Positions 37,595 to 49,370 of a DNA stretch of 51,539 nucleotides are shown here, piece by piece. Each line of letters opens with the position of its first letter. Position 1 is the first letter of the stretch. A model generated the notes under the pieces. The model was not told the origin of the DNA and made no database searches. It saw only the letters and a program-made list of their open reading frames with translations. This DNA is from Perkinsus olseni (Eukaryota > Perkinsozoa > Perkinsida > Perkinsidae). Made by a program: the position numbers and the translations under genes. The stretch spans positions 1-51,539 of the forward strand of contig JABANP010000392.1 of assembly GCA_013115135.1 (NCBI GenBank). The letters run 5' to 3'.

Positions 37595-40500
37595 ATGGTC
37601 CTAGGAACGCGTACCAGTGGTATGCAAGGCTCCCTCGGGGGCATCCTAGCCCTAGGCCCGGACTCAAACCAGGGACAGCTCCTGATGGCCCTCATAGAAC
37701 GGGTCGTATCAAAAACGATCAGAGAGGTAAGTGGCGGGTGAATCAGCAGCTTAAAAACGATCTTCTCATCGCTCAGGTGAACGCCGACGTCCTGGAGGCC
37801 ATCGCTGCGGACACCTCGGACCTTGTTGAGACGAAAATCGCCCAAATGCTGGATTCGAGATTATCGCCAATTTCACAGCAGTTGACGGAGATACACTCTC
37901 ATCTTGGTATCAAGCCCTCTGCGAGTCCCGAGGTGCCTGCCATGGTCGGCCAGCCGTCCTCAAGACGCGCTCAAGCGAAGGATACAATTGCTCCGGTTAT
38001 TACTGGCGTATCAAATGAACGTGAATCCGCCACACTTCGACCCTCAGCGGCGAAGAGTCGCGCTGAGGCGTCGAGACAGAAACGTGGAAGTCACGTTCCG
38101 AGCAGCCATGATGCACTGCCTCCTGTTAAAAATGAGAAGAAATTCACCTCTCATCCGGCACCGTCGAAAAGGGCCCCTCCTGCGGTTGCTGAGATAGAGC
38201 GCAGCTTGACGCTCAAGACAGATCCTATTGTTGATGCTGCTGCTGATGATGAGAAGGCGAAGGATGGGCGAACGGCAGCTCCGAAGGAAGAGAAAAATCT
38301 CGAGGGTTCAACTCCATCTAAATGGAAAGCTCTGCGCGAAATTATCTTCAAAAGTGGGGCGCCTAGGGTAGCTCCGTTGAAGGCAGTTCTTCCGGAGTCA
38401 TCCGATGTTGCTCGAGACCAATCGGGAGGAGGTGATCCGAAACCGTCGGCAGAAACACCGGTGAGACTTCTGCCGGGAACGGTGCCAGAAGAGCAACCCA
38501 CGACGTTCAGACCAGGAAGGGTGGCGAGGCCTGCGAAGGTCGAAAGAACCATAGACGATGAGCTTCCTGAGGGTGCTGGTGATAGGGGACGCTTGGTCGG
38601 AGATGGGGTCGCCAAACCGGATGGAACGAAGAGAGTAGAGTTAAAGACTGATACTGTAACACAGGGCTCTCAGGGATTGGAGCGATCTGTGAGTAGTAGT
38701 CAGAGAAGTTCGATCGGTGGAGGGACGCCTAGGGCGATGGGCATCAGCGTGAGGTTGGCGGAGGAAGGCCATGACGAGGGAAATAGCAGCAGCATGCCGG
38801 TTATGAGTCCTAGGCGGCTGGGGAGCAACAAGAGAAATGGGAAGAACTTGTTGGGGAGCGGCGGGCCTCGGAAGGCATCATTGCAACCTCCACCACCTGC
38901 AGGGGAAGCTGAGGTGAGTTAAGGAGCCCACTTATGCAAGTTTCTGACCCATTTTGTATCTTGCACGATCGACCCTGAGATACCCTCTGCTTTCAGCCAA
39001 CTGTCAGTTAGTTGGATCTCTTTCAGAGTCCTGGGCGAAGGAGCTTCCGGCAAGGCAGTACGGGAACCGCTGCGCTTTCATCAACTGGTGAGAATGCGCA
39101 GGCTCGCCTGAGACCAAAATATTAAGCGCCTTGAGGTCTTCGACACCCTGGCTTCAACATAGCGTCTTAGCTAGACTGGCTCGGATAGTGGGATGGCTAC
39201 TTCGTACGGATGGCCACATCAGTTTCCGGGGCAATGGACCTGAGATGCTGGAAGCTCATTGCTCTCTAGGTACCCCACAGGCAGAGAATGACGGTGAGAA
39301 GGAGGTAGAGGTGGAAGAGTTGATGCATGTGCAGTCGCTGGCCTTGAGGTATAGGGAGGAATTGGTAAATGAGGAAATGGAAGTTGCAACGCAATGTGAG
39401 TATCCTGCGCACAGCGAAGGATACGCCGGCTTGTGCATGCGTGCGGTATCTTGCACCCATCTTCCAGATGCTGTTGGACCCAAGCGTAGCTCTCGAGCGG
39501 CCGAAGAGGGACATAGAGGAAGTGGTATCGCTCATCATCGTTCGAAGCGACTGAAGCAAGATGAGGTGAGAAATGGTCGGCCGGATGATACCTGTCATTG
39601 ACGGGCTCTCAACCACCGCTTGGACTCCCTCGGTCGATCGTCATTCGTGCGCTCTTTCTCAGTTGGAGAAGATGATGTCTTTGTTACCTGATGAGGCGAA
39701 GGACCGTGGCAAGATGTTCGGTCGGCGAGGGAGCCTAGCCGGTATCATGGCTGATCCGTTGGCTGCTATGACGGAATGCTCTCGAGCACTCGTTGCCGAC
39801 CCTCATTCCCAAACAAGGTGAGCTCTACTTCCTACCAGAAGGATCACCACGGTACCTGCGTGTCCCTTTGTTTTTTTCGTCTCGGAGTACTCAACTTCTA
39901 TTGATCGTCACAACCGTATGAATTCAATGTGTCAAAGAACGCATGATCGGCATTTTCGTCGTTCGCGTATCTTCAGGTTGATATGGGACCTCATCATCTC
40001 TACCTTACACATGTACCAGGCTACCACCATCCCCTTCGCCTTGGCCTTCTACCTGTCCGATAAGGAGCGTGCCGACTCGCCCCTCATGAACATTCTCCCA
40101 GTTTCGGACGTTGTCTTTGGCATCAACATCCTAGTCACGTGCTTCACTGGCTTCTACATGGACGGTGCCCTCGTTCGCGAGCCGAAGATTCTCGCCCTGC
40201 GGTATCTGAAAACTTGGTTCCTCATCGACCTCGTTGGCGCCTTCCCATACGTCGCCTTCCCCAGCGAGTCAGCTGTGTGTCAGTGGCTCAGGTTACTGAG
40301 GCTTCTCATTATTGGTCGGACTGGCTATTTACGGCACCAGATCATGAGCCGTATCGAGCATCGCGTGCAAAGCGAGCTCCTGTTCATTCTCCTGGGCATT
40401 GTGAAACTGGTCATGCTCCTTATTTTGGTGGCTCACTGGGGAGCATGTATATGGTGGGCGGTTGGTGCATCCGGGTACTTAGCGGACAGTGGTCCTGAGG

Positions 40501-43500
40501 GGTGGATAACGGTAGGTCCTGCGCGGGTTCGAATCCCTGGGAGGGCATCTAGTCTTTTCAGGAATTCGGCCTCCCTACTGACGATTTATGGCAAATGAGC
40601 CGCATACGTCAATACACAGCTTGCCTGTATTTTATGACATCGACTATCACAACGGTCGGATACGGAGACATTCATGCTGTCACTCATTCAGAGCGAGTGT
40701 AAGGTCGATCGTCCCGCCTGCCCGTGACTTTATCTTGTTTCAGGTTTTGTGTCATTTGCGAGATTTTAGCGGGCAATTTGTTTGCTCTATTTTCTGGTTT
40801 GCTTTGCTCATTGATTTTGACGTATGATGAGGTCGGGGCTCAGTTCAGAGCGCGACTGAAGACGGCTATGAGGTGTGATGAACCTTGCACGATTTTATGT
40901 CTTGACGAATTTACCAGGTACATGAATCGCCATAACGTAGACCATGGCGTCCAAATTCAAGTGCGACGCTTCCTTGAGAGGCTTTTCCAGAACCAGGCTA
41001 ACGAGCAGGCGAAGTCTGATTTGCTCACGTAAGCTGGGGAGCGCCTTGACCGGGCTAGATCTTTCCAGGGAGACTCGGTAGCTCAGGGTGGCTTCTATTT
41101 GATGGTCTGATTATTATACTGAACGTGTAATGTTCTATTCGAGAGCATGCGTTGTGGGTCACTACTGGTGGTTGAAATGAATGAACTTGGTGGCGGAATC
41201 CTCCCACTAATGCACTCTTCGGTTTCACTCAGGTTGCTGCGTACATCAGAAGGCCTCCAGAATCGAGTATTGGTCGGAGTCATGGGAAGAATGCTTAAGA
41301 ACTACAAATGGTTCGATGTCAAGATCACAGATGCCCAACTGGGCCGGGTTGCATCCGTCGTCCTAACGAAGTGAGTATCACTGGCGTGGAGCTCTTCGGT
41401 TCCGGTAATCGACGAGGGGTGACGGCTCGTCACTGAGCTATAATTTCACGCTATAGCTGCACGACCGTTTTTTACATTCCCGCGCGCAATGATAGGCCGT
41501 AACTGGTTACGCTTCGGGAATTTGTGAGGTGGGGCTTTTGTCTTGTCTCATCGCCGTTCTGAGGCTGAGTTTCGTCCGGATTCACTAATTTGTTCATTTG
41601 AGTAGCGGGTCAGCGGTTCAGCAGAGTGTCATGCTCAGGTACTTCGCTCCGGGGGACCTGGTCTTCTATGCGGGTGACAAAGCTGAGTGTATGATCTTTG
41701 TGGTCAGGGGTTTGATCAAGTGCAAAAGGGACAAGAATAGTAGTTCTCCTGGGTTTCTATTCCCTTTTTCACACGATATCTCTCGCAGGTGAAGTCCCAG
41801 GTTCAGTATCTAGGCTAAAGCGCTTCGAGGGTTCTCCCAAACCCATTTCTTCCTACCTGGCTCTAAACGGACCCCGTAGCTCTGGTTCGAGAGACTCTCA
41901 GCCGCGCGCTAACTACCGCGCTTCGATATATGGCTTCAGTACGGCTCTTACCTCGCTTGTGCCTGGCGATTACGTCGGCGAGAAGGCGCTGTTCACGGAC
42001 GACTTCGAATGGCCTGATATCGCCGTCTGCACTACTTTTTGTGAAGTCTACGAGCTTGATCGTCAATCGTTCATCGAAAAGTGCGTCCACGTCCTGCCCG
42101 ATCTACATGATGTTTACCTGGAGAAGTGCTTGTTCATGGCCACGGATAATATAGCCTCTGGAGGCAGTGGCATGACTCTTGAGAAGATCAAACAGGTCGA
42201 GGAGTTACTCGGTAGGGCGTAGCTTGGAATTGCCACAATTCATTCTGACAGGATTGGGCCATCACATCGGTGACGTGCGAGATTCGGAAAGCTCGTTTTG
42301 TTCTTTCCTCAGTTGAGGGTGCCTCGGCAAATTCCGTCGACGAGAATAATCGTCACATAATATGCGAGCCGGCTTCGCAGGGGCAGGTCGAGATCCTGCT
42401 GCTGCTGTTAGGGTTCGGGGCGAATGTAATAATGAAAGCGTGCCGCTCTTCCCTATGTTGTGGAATTATTCCGAGATTAAATATGGCGCTTTTGATTCTA
42501 GGTGAACTTCTTCCTTAAACCGCGGGGAGATCACACCCCGGCGAATCTCGGTGGCCAGTCATTGAGTCATCGTCCTCAAAATCTCGACGCGGCTCCCTCG
42601 GTCGGACGGCATATTTGGAACAGAGCGGCAATGCGTACAGCGGAGGAGCTTCACTCAGGATCGCTTTTGGAAGTTGATCGGGAGGAGTCGGGAATATACG
42701 GAAACGTGAGTGGAGTTGCTTTTTGAACTCGCTGGCAGGAGATGTGAATTTGTTGTTAGGGATAGAATAATGGGCTAGTAATAATACTGAAATATAAGAT
42801 GTAGAATGGAATAGCCCATAGTTTCAATGAAACTATGTGCTATTCCCATTTGTTTGAGAGATTGACATAGAGGTGAAACTGTTTCACCTCTCTGTTAGTC
42901 TCCAATATCCATTACAGAAATAATAAAAAGCTGGTTATGATATACAGTATATCGGCATAGTGAGCGCCAGCTGGCAATAATAAACTAGAGGTTTGCACTG
43001 AGACATCATCGTGATGGGTGCCACCCCCGCTCGCTGTGGATACTTGGAGCAATATCTTTGAGAGGCGCTCTCACAATTTCGGTAGATGCCGAATGATCAT
43101 AAATAGAGTGGCTGGAGTTGACGGCAATTTAGTTGTGAAATCCGAGTAGGCGACTTGGCCCGCGTCTTAATACTGCGTACATCATGATCGAAGCGGATTG
43201 CCGAAAAAAGTTCATTTCAGCGCATGACACCTGATCGCCTGGCGCCGCTCCAAATGGCTATCCAGTCTGGCAGCATAGCGGCAGTGGCCACCCTGGCTCG
43301 TCATACGAGTCTGCTTATCCTGCAGCAGAGAGAGGATGACCATCCATTGGCGGCAATGCAATTGCACAAGAAGGGCCCCTCTCTGGACCCAATGGCCCCC
43401 ATCTTGAAGGCACCATTGATTATGCGATACGAGGTAGTTTGAAGTCGCTCGCAGTCTCGATTTTCCCTCGTGTCTATTCGGATATATTTTGTTGTTTTCT

Positions 43501-46500
43501 AGCGTGTTTCGGTGTTCAAAAAGTGGCCAGCTTCGAAAATCTGGGCGACATCTCCCTGTTCGTCTATGAGCCCTGCGATATTTCTTATCGGAGTCAGTTC
43601 CTCGTGAACCTAGTATCTCTTTGAAGCGCATAGAGCATGGGGACCGCGTTTACTTCGTAAGGCTATTCGACTTTCTCCTTTTGACAGGTCTTGGCAGCCG
43701 CAGTGATGCAAGGATGCCAATCGATCGCTATGAGGATAATCACGGATGGGAAAAGGAGAGAGGAGTCTACGGGGGTTCCGTTTGATGTTATGCGGGTGGG
43801 TTTTTCTACGAGAAAGTTGTCGCGAAGTGTTCCTGTTGTAGCTTTTCTATGGTTATGAGGCTGGCGCGATGCCCATTTTACCAGCGTTCCGAGTTGCCTT
43901 GCCGGCGGCTGAGTTAGCCGAGAGATACGGTCATGATACCGAAGGGAGAAACCTTATTCACTTGGCAGCTGAAAGCGGTCAGGTTGAGGTGAGCATATGC
44001 GTGAACAGCAAATCGAGAATGGGACATAACTCGTCAGATGCTTGAGTTCCTCAATAACACGAAACTGTTTCCAATGCCGAGGGCATTAGAAGCATTCACC
44101 GAGCCGAATCCAGAGCCTCAAGTTGAGATGCCGATGCTGGCGGCTGGCGCCGGTCATACTCCGCTCCATCTAGCTGCAATAAGAGGGAACATCGATATTG
44201 TCACGAGCTTGGTGGACGCGGGAGTTAGTATCAACATCACCAATCGCCTGGGGCAAACGGTAGGGCGGAGGGAAGGCTGCTACTAGTTATGCGAATTTCC
44301 TGTGTGTGTGAGTTAAAAGGCCGACGCCGATGATACGGCTTATTTAGACTAGCACCGATGTATATTTCTGTGGGGAATCAGTTTAGTCTGCTGAATAGGT
44401 CCAGCTAATCAAGTCAAGGATTTTTGCTCTCAGAGCCGGGCCATCGCCGGCTGGGGCGCATTTCGTGGTTACCTGTTGCAGATTCTCGATGTGGCGCTGA
44501 AGTATGAGCAAGAAGAAGTTATCAACTTTATCAGAGCGTTCGATCTTTATGATGCAGCGAAGCAAGGGGATATGGGTATCTTCGAGAATCTCGACCCGAA
44601 CATGAGCGAGCACGTGGTGAGTCACTGAGGTTCAATCGTGCCGAGACCAAGAGGCGTGAATAGTCTTCACGGCTGGACTTGTATTTTACTGCCTCTCGCA
44701 CATAGCAGCCGCCGAGCCCTGAGGGTCTGGCGAACTGCTGAATCACTAGTCTTTTTTGAGATAGAATCGGTACCAGCATTGTTCGCCCACAGCTGTTTGA
44801 TCTTTGCGTGGCGAAATGGACAGTAGAAGGAGTATGAATGGGAGCTCAATTTCTTTGGAAACAGTGTGCCGCAGAGCGTACAAACTCCCTGTCACGCGGG
44901 TGCACGAGGTTGAAATATTTCCGGATTTGAGGGAACTTCGAAGTGGGGCTTTGCTGGCAACATTCAGCCTCCCATGCAAGCACGAATACTGGGTTCATCA
45001 CGAGGTCGGGTTCTCGCGAATATTTGTGTATTTGTCGATTTATAATTGCAGAAAATGCTTTGTTTTGCTATTATTCTTCTTCATAGATGCCTGATATTGA
45101 TATCAAATTTAAGATAAATTTCATGTATAACATAATTAACATTGAGGAAAGGCTAGGAAATTAACTCAATGTAGATATGAGAATAGAAAAGTCTTTTGTG
45201 TTCCTGAAAGGGCGAAATATGTATCAAAGGCTCCTCTCTTTATTGATCTGACACGGAGAATCGGGGTGAATTGGTGTGTCGTCGATCAGAAAAGCGTCAA
45301 TTCTCATCACCCCAAGACAGGCAGCACGCCGCTGTACATAGCAGCTGGGTCCGGGCATGTCGATGTTATAAAGAAGCTGATCGAGCTGAAGGCCGAAGTT
45401 GACAAGTAAGACTACTAAAAGTACTTGCCGGAATATCGCTTTCCTCCTCCGACAACCGCTACGATGCTTGTTTGCAGACCGATGCCCTCTACCTTCACGG
45501 CCCTGCACGGCGCCGTCTCGGCTGGTCATGCTGATGCAGTTCGAGTTCTCCTCGACGTCGGAGGAGCGGACCCGATGCGGCGAGTCGGGTCCGCAGATGT
45601 CGACAAGGGCCAGCTCGGAATATCTCCGCTCGAGACTGCCCTGAAAAAGGGGAAGAGTGAGGTCATCGACCTGCTGTATAAGCGGGTCGGAGCCCAGGGC
45701 GTTTCCATCGACGATTTGCGGGCGGCGGCGCAAAAAAAGAACTTCGCGTTTTTCGACCGAGTCATTGCGGATCATCCGCCGTTGCTGAATGAGGTTACAA
45801 ATGCTCTGGGGGAAAAGCTGGCTCATGTGGCTGTGAAATCGCTTGACGAGAAGGGCTTGGACGAGTTGAAGAAGCGAGGGGTCGAGTTTGCGACATCCCG
45901 GACTCTGGAGGGCCACAGTACGCTCTATTCTGCTTGTAAGGCGAACAAGGCGAATGCTGTTAAGTGGCTTCTGGGCCCCAAGAGCGGATGTAAAGGTCAG
46001 TTTTCGCCCAGCGACTTGGCGGGATGTCTTTCGGTGGCCTGCGGGATGGTAAAGTCGAAGAACGTAGTGAGTGTATTGATGCCGTTGGTGAAGGTGCCCA
46101 GTGCGGAGGAGGGGAAATATTACGGCTCTTGCCTGCAAAGCGCGTTAGAGGTCGGCAACAGCGACGTTTGCCTCATGCTCATCGAGACATTGGTTGAGAA
46201 GATAGACTTCCAGTACGTGGAGCCCTGGAGCTCCTTTTTGCTCTACTATGTCACCAAGATAGGTGATGCTGGTAGCTTGAAGAGAGTGCTGCTATTCCTA
46301 GTGCCCAATTTCGACCTCCTAGGGTCAGTCGGCTGCGATGCTCGTCGTGATGCAGCAGATTCGCTGATGAGCACTCTAGACCTTTCGGCGTGTCAAACGG
46401 CATTGCAAGACATGACGGACAAGGTGCAGGAGAAATTGACACAGACGCCCGAAGACAAGAAGTTGTTGAAGGAGGAAGCGAGATTGGAGGAGTTGACAGA

Positions 46501-46687
46501 TGTCATTACGGACCTCGAGACGAGGCTTGTTGACATCTCAGAGGAGCAGAAGCCTCAGATGGCTGATCGCATACTTGGAGCGGCAACTCCGAGGGCCTGG
46601 GCCTCGTCTCGCGCGTCGAGATCCTTTTCTTCAATGTCGAGTGGCCGAGCTCGGGGAACAACCCCTTCCTTCCGGAGTTTAATTTGA
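37595..46687 (+). CDS. Voltage-gated-type K+ channel with cNBD-like domain and ankyrin repeats (AKT-like)
   Basis: The first ATG after an in-frame TAG is 37595 (alternatives 37622, 37685). Exons: 37595-37726; 37777-38913 (low-complexity N-terminus); one or more unresolved to 39565; 39663-39817; 39977-40511 (S1-S5: RLIWDLIIS, LALRYLKTWFLIDLVGAFPY, WLRLLRLLIIGR, LVAHWGACIWW); 40562-40698 (pore TSTITTVGYGD, K+ filter); 40744-41028 (S6); 41233-41370 (C-linker); 41606-41739 and 41789-42211 (cNBD-like: YFAPGDLVFYAGD, GDYVGEKALF); 42313-42425; 42502-42705; 43221-43433; 43688-43795; 43860-43988; 44038-44259 (ankyrin GHTPLHLAAIRGN); 44482-44616; about 45180-45405 (STPLYIAAGSGHVDVIKKL); 45478-46687 (last ankyrin, coiled tail, TGA). 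Phases match from 39663 to 44616. About 2000 residues, long for the family. Expected in a membrane, moving K+. Confidence 0.9.
40512..40561 (+). other. 50-nt pore intron with tRNA T-arm-like core (right copy)
   Basis: Starts GTAGGT, contains GCGGGTTCGAATCCC, ends TCTTTTCAG; flanked by ACG and GAATTCGG in phase 0. It differs from the left copy (7520-7569) at only a few bases, all outside the TTCGAA core. Confidence 0.88.
42808..42846. repeat. 39-nt near-perfect hairpin, 19-1-19 (right copy)
   Basis: Same left arm as at 9817 and a single-base loop. The one unpaired position reads T here and A in the left copy, so the arms are otherwise unchanged between copies. Confidence 0.85.
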
Positions 46688-47264
46688 CGGTTGCCGCGCC
46701 CCTCTACCGACATTCTATGCATGATTACTGCTGTTCAATAGTTGTGCTGGCGATTATTACGCTCTTGTGTTTGAGAAGTTTCCCGCGTACTGTTGCCTAC
46801 TGTGGAGATCCGCGTCGAGGCCATGGCTGCAGGAAGGGTGTATTGTTCGCGTACGTGAGTTTATAGTCCAACGCTGGCAGTACGACTTAGTCAGACTAGC
46901 ACCGACGGGCCTTTCTGTGGGGGATCACTTTGGCCTGTTGAATAGACGCTGTTGAGGTTGGTAGTTTAGCGAGATGTTGACGAGGTTTGTACCGTCTTCA
47001 ATGCCACTGGGGCTAGAGGATAAGATATACTTCGATGACGTACTGTATGCGTGATGATTTTGTGTACTATATTAGTACCTGCCGCGATTCGATCCGACGG
47101 CCTTTGGAATGGAAGTATGACACCCTAACCTACTCGACTAATGTCGCTCAAAGGTCGTCACTGTGCGCAATCTTGGCGTATCGGCGTCGCGCAGATCTTG
47201 CATTCTTGCAATCACTCTTCATCATCTTGAGTTGAGTGATCAGTCATACTTTCCCGGTATAACA
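46688..47264. other. Spacer between channel and NAC-alpha genes, with a repeat fragment
   Basis: 46891-46946 (AGACTAGCACCGACGG, TTTCTGTGGGG, CTGTTGAATAG) is a diverged copy of 44344-44398, an intron segment of the channel gene at the duplication end. The following bases (TCAATGCCACTGGGGCTAGA) loosely echo the start of the 44038 ankyrin exon. No gene is called. The NAC-alpha promoter should lie in the last 200 bp. Confidence 0.5.
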
Positions 47265-47943
47265 ATGCCGATCATCGAAGAAGTCGACGGACGTGTCCAC
47301 TCGGAAGATTCCGATGACACTGACGATGAGATGCCGACTCTTGAAACCACTGGGGATGACCCAACCCAGCAGGAACAGCATGCTGCTCGTGGGAAGCTGA
47401 ACAGGGCAGAGAAGAAGGCCAGACGAGCCATACAGAAGCTAGGCTTGAAGCCCGTCCCTGGCATCGTCAGAGTGACCGTGCGCAAGGGCAAGGAGGTGTC
47501 GAGTCTCGATCGTCCTGTTGGGAGCCTCAGTATGTCCTTTCAGATGCTTTTTGTCATCTCCCAGCCGGACGTGTTGAAGGCCGCCGGCAGCGACACCTAC
47601 GTTGTTTTCGGCGAGGCGAGGATCGAAGATATGTCGGCTATGTCTCAGGTAAAGATACGTATGAGGTCAACCTCGGACACGCCTTGCTTTTCAGGCTGCG
47701 GCCGCTTCCCAGTTCACTGGTATGCCTGAAGTATCCAAGGTTGACGCTAGTCCTCCACAGATGGCTCCTGAGCCTGTCGAAGAGGAACAAGACGATGATG
47801 GTGATGTTGATGACAGTGGTGTTGAAGCCAAGGACATCGAGTTGGTCATGAGCCAAGTGAACTGCTCGAGGTCGAAGGCCGTGAAAGCTCTGAAGGCTGC
47901 CAATAACGACATTGTCGAAGCTATCATGCAACTCTCACCGTGA
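47265..47943 (+). CDS. Nascent polypeptide-associated complex subunit alpha
   Basis: NAC-alpha binds nascent chains at the ribosome exit as a dimer with NAC-beta. Exons 47265-47495, 47544-47648 and 47695-47943 give 194 residues, the usual size. Start ATG 47265 is followed by an acidic N-terminus ([18 protein letters not shown]), then [34 protein letters not shown], the NAC core [20 protein letters not shown] and [11 protein letters not shown], a second acidic stretch, and a C-terminal UBA domain ([33 protein letters not shown]). The introns are 48 and 46 nt, both phase 0 with CAG ends. The first is in frame and has no stop, so skipping it would be easy to miss; its 16 extra codons would break the NAC core, so splicing is expected. 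The single-copy frame is perfect. Confidence 0.96.
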
Positions 47944-49370
47944 GAGGCCGGGCCATGCCTGAGGGCGAGGAGTTTCTATTTTTCTTCAACTTGCTGTTGC
48001 GTGAAGTGGCCCGGGGTAGTAGCTGATTCTGATTGCGAATCGACGCGGAGAGTTCAGCTAAACTCTCGGCCCAGAGGCTCCGAAGATGGTAGGACCGCCA
48101 CTGCATGGCTTTGCGATCACTCAAGACTACTAGTACCCTATAGTCCCTGAAAAAGGTTTCATGGGAACTTTGGAGATTTTTGATGATAATTCTTACCTAA
48201 TTTTATCCATTGACGACGCACCTCCCGCTACACGAACTATTTCTAAAATTCCGAATCCCTGCTGGAATATAGTTTTACACGAAGAAACGCGGATATATAA
48301 TCGACCGTGTGGTTCAGAATTGGCCACTCGAGTACCTCTTTAGTGGATCGAAAGAACTGCGAGATCGAACGTAGCGAGCAGCTTTGGTCTGCGTTGCACT
48401 CAGCATGGCGGACGAGCCGAGAGAACGATGGTACGAATGTGTCAGCACAACATCAATATCCGGAACCAAGAGCCAGCATCTCGTGGTCATTAGTCGTATC
48501 CTTGGGGATGAGTCTGGAGCGGTCGTGAAATTGCTAATAATAGGCCATGGAGAAAACAAGGCAATTAATAAAGCTTATCGCTGTATAATAATTTTATTTT
48601 ATGTGTCGATTTACACTGTGGACTACCGGCATGTTGGTTAGGACAGTTTTTAGTTAATAAAGTAGTAATATTATAGAATTATCTGTTAGTAGAGCTGGGC
48701 AACCGTACTGAGGTCGAGGGAAGTACGGTACGGGTACGTACCCTCTGTACGAAGGGATCGGACATTCAGCGAGAGAATAATTGGAGAGATCAGCTTTGAA
48801 GTGCAATTTATGTGAATTTGCTCAGCAACTCTGTAGCAGACCTTAATTGAGGTTGGCGTCTGCATGAAGATGTGAGCGACATTCTGTGACCTCGTCATGG
48901 CATGAAGGTCTCGGATCATCGATGAGGAGGTATAGCGAATATACGACTGTCCCTATGTGGACCCGGTGTAAGATGCAATTTTCGGGCCAGCCGCTTCGCT
49001 TCTAGTGGTTCGGTCCTGGACGTGGGTTCTGCAATCTTAGCATGGCATGTCTTTGGCTACCGAACGGTTCCATGGCGCACTTCACGTTTCAGCTCGAGAA
49101 CATTTTCCAGCGCTTGAATGCCGTATGCCATACGGCGTATGGTAGCGGGAAATGTGTTTGCCACCCAGATGACACATGAGAGTCCGAAAATTCGGACCAA
49201 AAGAGACGACGACCCATCGCCGATGACATCGGGACTAGGTCTGAAATAGCTCCGACAATATGGATGCTAGGAGTGCTTGCCGAGTCTAACTCGCGAGTCT
49301 GACACGGAGTTTTCGGAGTCTCACTCCATGACTCGGCGAGTCAGCTCGTGCTTACCGCAACAACACCTGT
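47944..49370. other. No gene recognised
   Basis: About 1.4 kb downstream of NAC-alpha. It contains the end of a dispersed TIR element at 48693-48745 (listed separately), a palindromic word GCCGTATG-C-CATACGGC near 49121-49137, and a stretch dense in GAGTC/GACTC words at 49280-49345. Frames present show no family motif. Confidence 0.5.
48693..48745. repeat. Single end of the GTAC-rich TIR element
   Basis: GAGCTGGGCAACCGTACTG, GGTCGAGG and AAGTACGGTACGG here match the reverse complement of 12254-12296 with few differences. Only one end is recognisable, so this is a solo end or a truncated copy of the 12030-12299 element. Confidence 0.75.

Larger units (their letters stand above)
33112..44391 (+). 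repeat. Right copy of the large direct duplication
   Basis: Same content and orientation as 1-11394. Sequence from 33112 to about 37600 differs from the left copy by frequent indels, and both copies have broken frames there. From 37600 on, this copy is clean and gives an open channel gene, while the left copy stays noisy until about 6250. Between 39977 and 44391 the copies are close, with mostly substitutions. The channel gene continues past the end of the repeat into unique sequence, so this copy contains the full-length gene. Confidence 0.95.

Noticed and set aside
47080..47155. Minus-strand tRNA (A-box-like TAGTCGAGTAGG and GATCGAATC)
   Set aside because: The proposed T-stem pairs at only two of five positions, and the anticodon stem at about three of five with no sensible acceptor pairing.
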